IMG/VR virus record: IMGVR_UViG_3300042320_000605
Location: 1 to 21,303 of that record
DNA from: a virus
Length of the DNA: 21,303 nucleotides
Strand: one strand, 5' to 3'
Shown here: piece by piece, positions 10,101 through 16,029 of the stretch
How positions within the stretch are numbered: the first letter of the stretch is position 1
Layout: every line of letters begins with the position of its first letter
The notes under the pieces: model-generated
Databases searched by the model: none
What the model was told of the DNA's origin: nothing
The model's input: the letters and a program-made list of their open reading frames with translations, nothing else
Made by a program: the position numbers and the translations under genes

Positions 10101-11195
10101 GGCGCGGGCCGCGGGTTCGCTCGGGCGATCGGCCTCGACATGGTGGTCCGCATGAACAACAAGTGGGGCGCGGTGATCGCGACCGACGAGATGGTCAACC
10201 TCTCGAAGCGGCTGCTGCTCGCGATCGACTCGGGCGCCGCCGACCCGATCAAGGCGGCAAGGCTCTCCGAGACGCAGGTGGCGCTGCTGGCCCGGCTCGG
10301 CATCCGCACGGGCAACGTGCGCGCCGTGCTCGAGCAAGTGCACAGGCACGGCGTCCACTGGGACAACGGCCGCGCCAGCGCCGTCGGGTTCGACGAGTTC
10401 CTGCGCTCCGACCGCCCCGTGAACCCGCTGTTCGACCTGTGGGACGGCGCCAAGGACATGAGGCGCACGTTCATGGACACGATCCCGAACGAGGCCCGGC
10501 GCGTACTCAACGTGACGCCCGGCGTCGCGGACCGGCCGGTGGCCGAGGAGACGAACCAGGTACTGCGCCTGATGAACCAGTTCTCCTCGTATGCCCGCGC
10601 ATACAGCCTTCAGCGCGGACGTCGCATCGCGCAGATGCCGATCAACGAGCAGACGGCCATGCTCGCGACGCAGGTCATGCTCGGCTGGATCCTGTACGCG
10701 ACGAAGAACGACCTGACCATGAGGAAGCCGTTCCGGGAGAGCGTCGTCGAGCTCGTCGAGAACCCGAAGGCGGCCATCTGGGGCGCGGCGCAGGACAGCA
10801 TGGTGCTCGGCAGCATCATGCGGCCCCTCGGCTACGCCGACTCCTTCGGGATCGGGCCGTCGCGGTGGATGGGGCAGACGGTCGCCGGCGGCACGTTCGG
10901 CGCCGTGGCGCGCCAGCGATCCGACCGCGGCGTGAGCGGCGCGGAGGCGGCGGTGTCCGTGCTCGGCCCGGGTCCGCAGCTCGGAATCAAGCTGTGGGAT
11001 GCCATGAACCTCCCCGACAGCCCGAGGCAGGACTACATCGCGGCGCAGGTCAGCCCGCTCCAGAACTTCGTCTGGTCGCGCGTCCTCAACAGGATCGGGG
11101 TCAGCGAGAAGGTGTACGACAGGATCGGCTACGTCCCGGGCATCGTGCCCAGCGACGTGCTCCGGCCGCAGCGACCGACGTTGAGGGCACGATGA
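7137..11195 (+). CDS. Internal virion protein, T7 gp16-like
   Basis: At 1352 residues this is the largest gene and matches T7 gp16 (1318) in size and order. gp16 enters the cell envelope and helps pull in DNA. The best start is TTG at 7137, with a run of five G (7126-7130) 6 bases upstream; the next in-frame ATG lies about 28 codons further in and has no such site. It overlaps the previous gene by 11 bases. Hydrophobic Gly/Ala segments lie near residues 165-225 and 238-265, compatible with membrane insertion. T7 gp16 has an N-terminal lytic transglycosylase domain with a catalytic Glu; I cannot find a comparable motif here. The C-terminus ends in a basic, Pro-rich tail. Confidence 0.78.
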   Translation: MDAEVKDPFRSLAELREDTVRRLSGTESMAPLPTSRAEGPGFGDAVGSSYDLSPTPRLFRRTGLIDNIGEGLAVMLPEWAGGITVDEYDQALPSGPPEPFLFDDYVKRLQPRSQDVAIRLYESGEIDDDMDRRQVDAILTDSLSVQDDLETLAAYNENEGFLKTLGASALGGAGDPVYMIPVGGQAARGAMLLRSTPGMLLRLGGTSALTMSALNLASKKVIDQASYDLTNEPGMGDEIVVASIGGGIGLAMPAAAYTAKTALASAINGLSSGGARLPFGLPAWAQRWNSQERLRAAFRQMNLDETDRIVQSVSGEGADAALRRAGGTIRFDQERARSVTILKRLIADARGGTFHPDLSIAPLLAGDDAEIAALTTKLRNLYKRERAAIKTLNLNAMAAGAAPVADPDAFRFAMQRHPAQGAYDDLRIVRAFFDNDPEMQSSPSRNPILSLFLGAGDALPTGTSPGVRMSRWGNLMYDITRALSGSFTDMTPGQLKLLGGSRASAEATKDAFDLMLNGVTVQMRRILKKHKMLGKIRSRIPEGNATMREAVDILFDDQNAAMGMAGAVSQRNPAAVELADTMRNGYFRRIMGELVDVGLFDANPFGMQHYVPLAVDEQAARADKPGFIKAAIAQFRFLDAAERPNQIRPDALARAFDRTTDKAIRDEIVGAVRTHVGDPAFAPANGDEIRARLEDPGVSVLPPESALPATARTAYRDSIEAIYAEGAEALQSRITNPFSETKTFESIGSAGRPDSFRTRTFKAVAPELREFLIRDPITLLRRYGAQVHGQIGIARAIKDHPDIFGKLQIRKGRKMRGVENVDDLLEWLKEAGNAFDSRFKGKDAPEFSGAYKAVQGLLLDQQAMIKRLIGQTLYNDNARPAEGTMFLTRNLSRGAMLVNGGMMGVSNLGDLAMKLGWTAMHPIRGTQILFETFAPFVGSLRRRDLEFLNMMSHLSALPRDTTDFVMAQRGFGTGLTRYASGRADDLMEGAGRGFARAIGLDMVVRMNNKWGAVIATDEMVNLSKRLLLAIDSGAADPIKAARLSETQVALLARLGIRTGNVRAVLEQVHRHGVHWDNGRASAVGFDEFLRSDRPVNPLFDLWDGAKDMRRTFMDTIPNEARRVLNVTPGVADRPVAEETNQVLRLMNQFSSYARAYSLQRGRRIAQMPINEQTAMLATQVMLGWILYATKNDLTMRKPFRESVVELVENPKAAIWGAAQDSMVLGSIMRPLGYADSFGIGPSRWMGQTVAGGTFGAVARQRSDRGVSGAEAAVSVLGPGPQLGIKLWDAMNLPDSPRQDYIAAQVSPLQNFVWSRVLNRIGVSEKVYDRIGYVPGIVPSDVLRPQRPTLRAR

Positions 11196-11473
11196 AGAAC
11201 AACCAACAGGAACGAGAGTACGAGGAGCTCCACAGGCTCCTTTCGGCGACCATGCTCGACATCCTCCGGAACGGGCGCGAGACGGTCTCCGCGGACGGGA
11301 GCGTCCAGCGCGTGACGCCGACCTCCGCGGACCTCAACGCGATCCGCGGGTTCCTCAAGGACCACGGGATCAACGCCGTCCGGACCAAGGACAACCCGCT
11401 CAACGACCTCGTCGCAGAGATGACCAGGCGCGCTGGGAACGTCACGGCGGAAGAGCTCGCCGGCGACGACTGA
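11192..11473 (+). CDS. Terminase small subunit (DNA maturase A-like)
   Basis: The real gene starts at ATG 11192, overlapping the end of the gp16-like gene (ATGA), and encodes 93 residues. The pattern MLDILRNG, then VTPTSADLNAIRGFLKDHGI, is characteristic of small terminase subunits of podoviruses (T7 gp18 has 89 residues). These bind the packaging site and recruit the large subunit. The N-terminus is helical and charged (QQEREYEELHRLL). The same frame stays open far upstream, but that part is antisense-like Arg/Ala-rich sequence overlapping the gp16-like gene and is not coding. The large subunit lies about 1 kb downstream, separated by two other genes. Confidence 0.75.
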   Translation: MKNNQQEREYEELHRLLSATMLDILRNGRETVSADGSVQRVTPTSADLNAIRGFLKDHGINAVRTKDNPLNDLVAEMTRRAGNVTAEELAGDD

Positions 11474-11497
11474 CCGAACCCGAGGAGGAGGGGAACC

Positions 11498-12268
11498 ATG
11501 GCGCGACGCATCGCGGCGATCAGCTGCACGCACTCGCCGTTCACGCCGCCGGAGACGCACAAGTGGCTCCTGCGGACGCTGCGCGAGGTCGGGGGAATCA
11601 GCCACTTCGTCCACCTCGGCGACGTCTTCGAGGCCAGCTCCGCGAGCGTCCACCCGAACGAGCACGACCACACGCTGCTCGACGAGTACCGCCACGCCTC
11701 CGCGTTCCTGCGGTCCATCCGCGAGGAGCTCGGCGGAAGGGTGCACTACCACGTCACGATGGGCAACCACGACGACAACCTGCGGTCGCAGGACCCGCGC
11801 CGCATCCCGAAGCCGCTCCGCGACGTGACGGACTTCATGCGGACCGAGCCGTTCGCCGCCGAGGCCAGGCACTGGCACTGGACCCCCTACCGCAAGGACA
11901 GGGCCGGGTGCCTCGAGATCGGCCCCGTCGTGCTCGCGCACGGGTTCGACGCCGGGCAGGGCAGCGACGAGCTCGAGGCGCTCCAGTTCTTCAACATGAC
12001 CGGGGCGGAGCCGTGGAGGCTCTTCGTGCGCGGGCACACGCACCGCCCGGTCGCGCCGACGCAGTGCCGGCGGTCGCGGTCGATCCCGCTGCCGTGGTGG
12101 TACTGCAACGCGGGCACCTGCGGTCCGCTGGCGCCGGGATGGATGAGCCGCAGGGACACGAGCCAGTGGGGAGCCGCGGTGGTCGTCGTCGACCTCGTGC
12201 GCGACCCGTCACACAGGAAGCGCGGGCGTCAATGGGAGGCCCGGCTCGTCAGGATGGAAGACCAGTAG
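11498..12268 (+). CDS. Calcineurin-like metallophosphoesterase
   Basis: This 256-residue protein shows the metallophosphoesterase motifs in order: SCTH (residues 9-12, in place of the usual D-x-H), GD (41-42), GNHD (89-92), a lone His in AHGF (148) and GHTH (179-182). These bind two metal ions in phosphodiesterases and phosphatases that act on nucleic acids, nucleotides or phosphoproteins. The first metal ligand is Cys rather than Asp; the rest are intact. A strong GAGGAGGAGG site lies just upstream, after a 24-base gap. Phage homologues near terminase genes are known, but their substrate is not clear to me. It probably works late in infection, with the packaging genes around it. The C-terminus is basic (KRGRQW). 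Confidence 0.87.
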   Translation: MARRIAAISCTHSPFTPPETHKWLLRTLREVGGISHFVHLGDVFEASSASVHPNEHDHTLLDEYRHASAFLRSIREELGGRVHYHVTMGNHDDNLRSQDPRRIPKPLRDVTDFMRTEPFAAEARHWHWTPYRKDRAGCLEIGPVVLAHGFDAGQGSDELEALQFFNMTGAEPWRLFVRGHTHRPVAPTQCRRSRSIPLPWWYCNAGTCGPLAPGWMSRRDTSQWGAAVVVVDLVRDPSHRKRGRQWEARLVRMEDQ

Positions 12269-12276
12269 GAGGAGCG

Positions 12277-12510
12277 ATGGCGAAGAAGCGCGACTACGCG
12301 AAGGAGTACCGGGAGTACCAGGGCACGCCCGAGCAGCTGCGGAACCAGAGCCTCAGGCACAAGGCGCGCCGCGCGATGGGCCTGAAGACGGGCGACCCGC
12401 GCGAGGTGGACCACAAGGTGCCGCTCTCGAAGGGCGGCTCGAACGCGCGCGGGAACCTGCGCGTCGTGAGCCGGACGGCCAACCGCCGCAAGGGCGCGAA
12501 GCGGGCCTGA
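12277..12510 (+). CDS. Small HNH endonuclease
   Basis: The 77-residue protein starts at ATG 12277, behind a GGAGGAG site. It carries a complete short HNH motif: EVDHKVPLSKGGSNARGNL, then VVSRTANRRKG. The N-terminus is Tyr/Lys/Arg-rich (KEYREYQGTPEQLRNQ), as in many free-standing phage HNH proteins. There are no zinc-binding CxxC pairs. Its stop overlaps the large terminase start by one base. HNH proteins next to terminase genes are known to support packaging, as for HK97 gp74, by nicking DNA with the terminase; that is established for other phages and inferred here. A homing endonuclease is the main alternative, but the neat coupling in the operon argues for a packaging role. Confidence 0.85.
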   Translation: MAKKRDYAKEYREYQGTPEQLRNQSLRHKARRAMGLKTGDPREVDHKVPLSKGGSNARGNLRVVSRTANRRKGAKRA

Positions 12511-14177
12511 TGGACGAGACGACGATCAGGTACCTCGCCCGGCTGCACGCGGACTTCGACTTCTTCCTCGAGGAGCTGTGGCGCGAGATCGGGATGAAGG
12601 GGATGCCGGCGCACCACCGGGAGATCGCGCAGTGGCTCCAGCAGGACCGCCGCCGCAAGGGCGTGCTCGCCTGGCGCGGCGCGGCCAAGACCTGGGTGAC
12701 GATCGCCTACTGCTGCTGGCGGCTCTTCCGCAACCCGGCCAAGGAGCGGATCACCTACGTCTCCAAGAGCGAGCGGGCGGCCAAGGACAGCCTCTACCTC
12801 GGCCGCAAGTGGATCGGGCAGGCGCGGTTCCTCCAGCACCTGGTGCCGGACCGCGACCTCGGCAACCGCGACTCCGCCCTGATGTTCGACGTCTGCGGCG
12901 CCGAGGCCGACCGGACGCCGTCCTTCGCCGCCTACGGCATCACCGGGCAGATCACGGGCATCCGCTCCACCTGCATCATCGGCGACGACGTCGAGACCAG
13001 CGAGAACACCCTGACGCTCGACCTGCGGCGCAGGATGCGGGACCAGGTCTCGGAGTTCGAGAACATCATCGTCCCGGGCGGGGACATCGTCTACCTCGGC
13101 ACCCCGCACCACGAGGAGACGCTCTACGACTACCTGATCAAGGGCGGGTACTCGTTCCGGGCGTGGCCCGTGATGCACCCCGGCGAGGACGGCTGCGGCT
13201 GCGACCTCGGCCCGATGTACGCGGACATGGCCCCGGGCGACCTGGCGTGGCCCGACCGCTTCAGCCGCGAGGAGCTCGGCGCGCGCGAGGCCGCCGAGGG
13301 CAGGTCGAAGTTCCGGATGCAGTACCTGCTTCAGTGGAAGCTCGGCGACTCCAACCTGGCGCCCCTGCGGCTGTCGGACGCGATCGTGTTCGCGATGGAC
13401 CGAGACCGGGCGCCGATGACCATCAACTGGGGGCTCACCGGCCCCAGCGGCCAGACCACCCGGGTGGACGGCATCCCGAGCCTCGGGTTCGGCAACGACG
13501 GCTTCCACGGCCCGATCTTCTACGACGAGCAGTGGGCGCCCTACACCGGGTGCAAGATGTGGGTGGATCCTTCCGGCCGCGGCGAGGACGAGACGGCCTA
13601 CGCCATCGTCGCCCACCTGAACGGCTACCTGTTCGTCAAGGCCGCCGGCGGGCTCTCGGGTGGCTACGGGCAGGAGGCGCTCTCGGCCCTCGCCGCGGCC
13701 GCCAGGACGCACCGGGTGACCGAGATCTACGTCGAGGACAACTTCGGCCAGGGGATGATGGCGCAGCTCCTGGAGCCGATCCTGGCGCGATTCTTCGCCG
13801 ACCCCGGCGACGAGCCCGACCTGGCCGAGGGCTGGTCCTGCGGCATCCAGAGCGTCCGGGTCTCCACCCAGAAGGAGACCCGCATCATCGACAGCCTCGA
13901 GCCCGTCCTGAACAGCCACCGGCTCGTGGTCCACCCTGACGTCGCCCGGGACGAGGACCTCCAGCACCAGTGGACCCGCATCACCCGCCAGCGGGGCTGC
14001 CTCGACCACGACGACCGCATCGAGGCGCTCGCCATGTGCGTGCGCCAGTGGCGCGACGAGATGGCCCTCGACCCCGTCCGGGCCGCCGAACGCTCCCGGC
14101 AACGGATCATCGACGAGGAGCTCAAGAAGATCCGCGGCGAGATGCACCACGGCACCTCCTGGATCCGGCGAAGATAA
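12510..14177 (+). CDS. Terminase large subunit (DNA maturase B, T7 gp19-like)
   Basis: This 555-residue protein (T7 gp19: 586) is the packaging motor. The ATPase half has a Walker A-like WRGAAKT at residues 55-61, a Walker B CIIGDDVE at 155-162 and a coupling motif YLGTPHHEETLY at 195-206. The nuclease half shows the RNase H-like acidic residues: WVDPSG (Asp353), VEDNFG (408-413, Glu409/Asp410) and LDHDDR (498-503). The fold order is normal and nothing seems missing. The ATG overlaps the HNH stop (TGATG). This is the last gene of the late block; the terminator at 14463-14485 lies about 290 bases downstream. T7-type maturases cut concatemers, but the packaging strategy cannot be read from this sequence alone. 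Confidence 0.93.
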   Translation: MDETTIRYLARLHADFDFFLEELWREIGMKGMPAHHREIAQWLQQDRRRKGVLAWRGAAKTWVTIAYCCWRLFRNPAKERITYVSKSERAAKDSLYLGRKWIGQARFLQHLVPDRDLGNRDSALMFDVCGAEADRTPSFAAYGITGQITGIRSTCIIGDDVETSENTLTLDLRRRMRDQVSEFENIIVPGGDIVYLGTPHHEETLYDYLIKGGYSFRAWPVMHPGEDGCGCDLGPMYADMAPGDLAWPDRFSREELGAREAAEGRSKFRMQYLLQWKLGDSNLAPLRLSDAIVFAMDRDRAPMTINWGLTGPSGQTTRVDGIPSLGFGNDGFHGPIFYDEQWAPYTGCKMWVDPSGRGEDETAYAIVAHLNGYLFVKAAGGLSGGYGQEALSALAAAARTHRVTEIYVEDNFGQGMMAQLLEPILARFFADPGDEPDLAEGWSCGIQSVRVSTQKETRIIDSLEPVLNSHRLVVHPDVARDEDLQHQWTRITRQRGCLDHDDRIEALAMCVRQWRDEMALDPVRAAERSRQRIIDEELKKIRGEMHHGTSWIRRR

Positions 14178-14187
14178 ACCTCCACTT

Positions 14188-14202
14188 GTAAGAAGTTCTT
14201 AC
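14188..14202. repeat. 15-bp inverted repeat after the terminase gene
   Basis: GTAAGAA-G-TTCTTAC: two perfect 7-base arms around one base, 10 bases after the terminase stop. With such a short centre it is more likely a protein-binding site than an RNA hairpin. The half-site GTAAGAA occurs again at 19422 in the leader of the recombination operon, which might hint at a shared regulator. Confidence 0.6.
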
Positions 14203-14287
14203 GCCTTCTCCTTTCTGCGTACCGGGTGGCCTTCATCCGCCGAAACGCATACGGATCGGCTAACGAACGGCAACCAAGAACAACCCG

Positions 14288-14305
14288 TTGACCGATATCG
14301 GTCAA
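14288..14305. promoter_or_regulatory. Perfect 18-bp palindrome, probable operator
   Basis: TTGACCGATATCGGTCAA reads the same on both strands over all 18 bases. It sits alone in the 570-base non-coding gap, next to an 8-base palindrome ATCCGGAT (14305-14312) that recurs with one change at 14333 (GTCCGGAT) and 14486 (ATCCGGAC). Perfect palindromes of this size are typical of sites bound by dimeric repressors. TTGACC could double as a weak -35 element in either direction, but I see no good -10 partner. Confidence 0.6.
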
Positions 14306-14356
14306 TCCGGATCATGTACGAGCGATCGACAGGTCCGGATAAGCGGTACGAAAGTG

Positions 14357-14378
14357 CCACACTTTTCACCATGTGTGG
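14357..14378. repeat. Inverted repeat CCACAC / GTGTGG
   Basis: Arms CCACAC (14357-14362) and GTGTGG (14373-14378) enclose a 10-base loop; two G-T pairs could extend the stem. It overlaps a second small hairpin, AAAGTG-CCA-CACTTT (14351-14365), which ends in TTTT. The two cannot form at once. It could be a weak terminator or a control site. Confidence 0.35.
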
Positions 14379-14462
14379 TGTCCTCGCTCCCCGGCCGCGC
14401 CGGCCGACCCCTTTACACACAGACCATCGCACGGCCTGTGCATGGGCCAAGTGACCAATAAG

Positions 14463-14485
14463 AAGTGTCCGATCAGACACTTTTT
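14463..14485 (+). terminator. Rho-independent terminator of the late operon
   Basis: A perfect 7-base stem AAGTGTC / GACACTT with a six-base loop (CGATCA) runs into five T (14481-14485). It lies about 290 bases after the large terminase stop with no gene between. It fits the end of the late structural and packaging transcript. The stem is AT-rich for this genome, which makes it stand out. Confidence 0.75.
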
Positions 14486-14557
14486 ATCCGGACGTTGAGG
14501 CGAAATAGGAAAACTATCCCTATGTGGAGAAGGCGAAAGAGAGGGGGGAGCGGAGGG

Positions 14558-14641
14558 AGCTCGCGACAAGTGAGAAGCGACTCGCGACAAGCGACTGGTG
14601 ACTCGTTGCTGGTGACTCGCGACTCGTTGCTCGTGACTCGG
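14558..14641. repeat. Twelve tandem degenerate 7-bp repeats
   Basis: 84 bases divide without gaps into twelve 7-base units. The units, in order, are AGCTCGC, GACAAGT, GAGAAGC, GACTCGC, GACAAGC, GACTGGT, GACTCGT, TGCTGGT, GACTCGC, GACTCGT, TGCTCGT and GACTCGG. The consensus is about GACTCGT. They lie between the late terminator and the next gene, and no supported gene crosses them. A 7-base period does not keep a fixed helix face, and no reading frame across it looks real. I recall similar heptads in intergenic DNA of GC-rich bacteria such as Xanthomonadales, from memory only. Confidence 0.8.
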
Positions 14642-14747
14642 CCCCCGTCGACCGACCGCCGCCGGCGGCCACGCCCGGGGCGGCAGCCCCCATCAGTCCA
14701 TTCGCGAAGAAGAACCCGCCCAGGATCCACCCAGCCACGGAGGAGCC

Positions 14748-15047
14748 ATGCCGCGCGGTGACCGCATCCTCAAGATCCGCGGACAACGATGGCGACTCCG
14801 GTTCGTGCCCAACCTCGGCGACGCGGAAGGACTCTGCGACAAGGAGCAGCGGACCATCAAGATCGCCCTGGGCTACCCCGAGGACAGGACCCTCGACTCG
14901 GTCGTCCACGAACTCCTGCACGCCGCACTTTGGGACCTGGACGAGGAGTGCGTCCACGACACGGCCAACGCCATATCCGCCGCCCTCTGGAAGCTCCAGT
15001 ACAGGCGCGTTGACAAACGGAGACCGATCCGTCGCGAAAACTTGTGA
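14748..15047 (+). CDS. Small HExxH zincin-like metalloprotease
   Basis: This 99-residue protein carries VVHELLHAALWDLDEE at residues 52-67: the HExxH zinc motif (His54, Glu55, His58) followed by acidic residues that could give the third ligand. Before it comes a short beta region (RTIKIALGY), after it a helix and a basic tail. This is the layout of small phage zincins with a strand, an active-site helix and a second helix; some distant relatives belong to SprT-like or ImmA-like groups. Substrate and role are unknown; a virion-processing, anti-defence or repressor-cleaving role are all possible. A GGAGGAG site (14739-14745) lies just before the ATG. It stands alone, with GC-rich spacers on each side, and I found no clear promoter. 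Confidence 0.8.
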   Translation: MPRGDRILKIRGQRWRLRFVPNLGDAEGLCDKEQRTIKIALGYPEDRTLDSVVHELLHAALWDLDEECVHDTANAISAALWKLQYRRVDKRRPIRRENL

Positions 15048-15363
15048 GGGGTAGGTAGACCTTGATCCGGTCGCCGCACCCCCCGGGTGGGGGGGTCGCG
15101 CGCGCGCCCCCGCGCACGCACGCTCGCGCGCCCGGGCACGCGCCCGCCGGCGCGCGCGGGACATGGAGTGCGCCGATGGCACGCCGAGCGCCACAATCGG
15201 CGGCCGGCACCGCCTGGCGTGCGCGCCGCGGCCGTTCGCATGGTCCCGATCGGACTCGAACCACTGCCGCCGGCCCAGCTCGAGCCGCTCGAGCGCCCGC
15301 CGAGCGCCGCGCACCGCGCGCCGTGCCGCGCGCACGTTGTCCGCATGAACGTCCCTACCTCTT
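15048..15363. other. GC-rich non-coding spacer with a tRNA 3'-end-like stretch
   Basis: About 315 bases without a credible gene. It begins with a C-run/G-run hairpin (CACCC...GGGTG near 15077-15092) and a long alternating CG/CA stretch (15092-15150). At about 15241-15263 the minus strand reads GGTTCGAGTCC, then CGGGACC and A, the layout of a tRNA T-arm to 3' end. The rest of a tRNA is missing and the T-stem pairs poorly. Open frames across this DNA are Arg/Ala/Pro low-complexity and run through the terminator, so I do not call them. Confidence 0.6.
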
Positions 15364-15401
15364 GCCCAAGGCCCATTCGGGCCCTGGGCTTTTTTGTTTT
15401 T
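15364..15401 (+). terminator. Strong rho-independent terminator
   Basis: GCCCA-A-GGCCC, loop ATTC, GGGCC-C-TGGGC: a 10-pair stem with a single A/C mismatch, followed by T6-G-T5. It is the clearest terminator in the window. It would stop transcripts from the metalloprotease gene or readthrough, and it insulates the promoter that begins 18 bases later. Confidence 0.9.
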
Positions 15402-15418
15402 CCGCCCGGCCGCTGATG

Positions 15419-15446
15419 TTGACAAGTGATACAGCCGATGTACACT
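15419..15446 (+). promoter_or_regulatory. Sigma-70-type promoter of the small-gene cassette
   Basis: Perfect -35 TTGACA (15419-15424), 16 bases, then TACACT (15441-15446; 4 of 6 to TATAAT). The start of transcription would be near 15453. A hairpin GCGCCCG-GCGT-CGGGCGC (15456-15473) follows in the leader. The spacer length equals that of the two other promoters in the window. Confidence 0.75.
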
Positions 15447-15502
15447 CATAAAACAGCGCCCGGCGTCGGGCGCGAATCACGCACGAGCTCGAGAGGATGA
15501 CC

Positions 15503-15685
15503 ATGTACAGCCTGCAAGAGGACCGCAACGGGAACCGCATCGTCTGCCGCGGGGACGACGCACGGAACGGATACGTCGTGATCGCGACCGGCACCTACGG
15601 CGCGATGACCGCTGAGCGCGCGGCGCTCGACCTGGCCGCGCCCAGCGTGCGCGCGCGCCGAGACGCGATCGGGGGCGCCCGATGA
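15503..15685 (+). CDS. Small hypothetical protein, first gene of the cassette (60 aa)
   Basis: I do not recognise this protein. Two ATGs lie close together (15497 and 15503). The GAGAGG site (15491-15496) abuts the first with no spacing but lies 6 bases before the second, so 15503 is the likely start. The first half (MYSLQEDRNGNRIVCRG) looks like short beta strands; the second is an Ala/Arg helix. It has one cysteine. It is the first gene after the promoter at 15419 and its stop overlaps the next start (ATGA). Its length and charge would allow a small regulator or inhibitor, which is speculation. Confidence 0.7.
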   Translation: MYSLQEDRNGNRIVCRGDDARNGYVVIATGTYGAMTAERAALDLAAPSVRARRDAIGGAR

Positions 15686-16029
15686 CGCTCCGAGCTGAGT
15701 ACACCGTGGCACTGCTGGCGATCGGGTTCCGGCCGGCGTCGACCCGTTCGCGCAAGTACGACGCCTTCACGCGCACCGACCGCGACGGCCGCACCCGATG
15801 GGTATGGCTCGGCGCCGCCGGCGCGGTCCGCTCGAGCTTCGCGCCGGCGATCGGCTCCAGCGTGCCCGTCACCGATGCCGAGCGCCGCGCCCTGCTGGAC
15901 GTCGCGCGCTCGCTCTCGGCCGGCGCCCGCCGGGCCGACTATGACGCCCGGCACGGCGTGCGCGCCGACGGCTACCCGCCGAGCGACGCGGATCCGGCCA
16001 CGGGCGTCCAGTACGGGGAGGTAGCGTAA
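15682..16029 (+). CDS. Hypothetical protein, second gene of the cassette (115 aa)
   Basis: Not recognised. The N-terminus GFRPASTRSRKYDAFTR, then a WVWLGAAGAVRSS strand-turn motif, resembles small phage proteins that carry a GFxP-SRSRKY-x-x-F pattern; I know no function for them. After that follows a Thr-Asp-Ala-Glu-Arg-Arg helix (about residues 64-80) and an Asp/Gly-rich tail. No cysteine, no membrane segment. It overlaps both neighbours by a few bases, so the set is clearly one operon. The base composition is even richer in GC than in the late genes. Confidence 0.75.
   Translation: MTLRAEYTVALLAIGFRPASTRSRKYDAFTRTDRDGRTRWVWLGAAGAVRSSFAPAIGSSVPVTDAERRALLDVARSLSAGARRADYDARHGVRADGYPPSDADPATGVQYGEVA

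Noticed and set aside
6924-10358. An 1144-codon open frame on the minus strand
   Set aside because: Shadow of the gp16-like gene; Arg/Val/His-rich with no recognisable family.
14558-14641. CRISPR array
   Set aside because: The units are 7 bases with no spacers.
14473-14730. Minus-strand open frame across the heptad repeats
   Set aside because: Its repeated Ser-Asn-Glu-Ser-Arg-Val-Thr peptide is only the translation of the 7-base repeats; no ribosome site.
15010-15043. Possible fourth promoter with TTGACA at 15010
   Set aside because: A perfect -35 word, but no -10 box at 15-18 bases (TCGCGA or CGCGAA), and it lies inside the end of a gene.
15241-15320. A complete tRNA gene on the minus strand
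   Set aside because: Only the T-loop and 3' end fit; no matching 5' acceptor strand, D-arm or anticodon arm. Kept only as a low-interest remnant.
15062-15451. Open frame across the GC-rich spacer after the metalloprotease gene
   Set aside because: It consists of Arg/Ala/Pro repeats, reads through a strong terminator and a promoter, and has no ribosome site.
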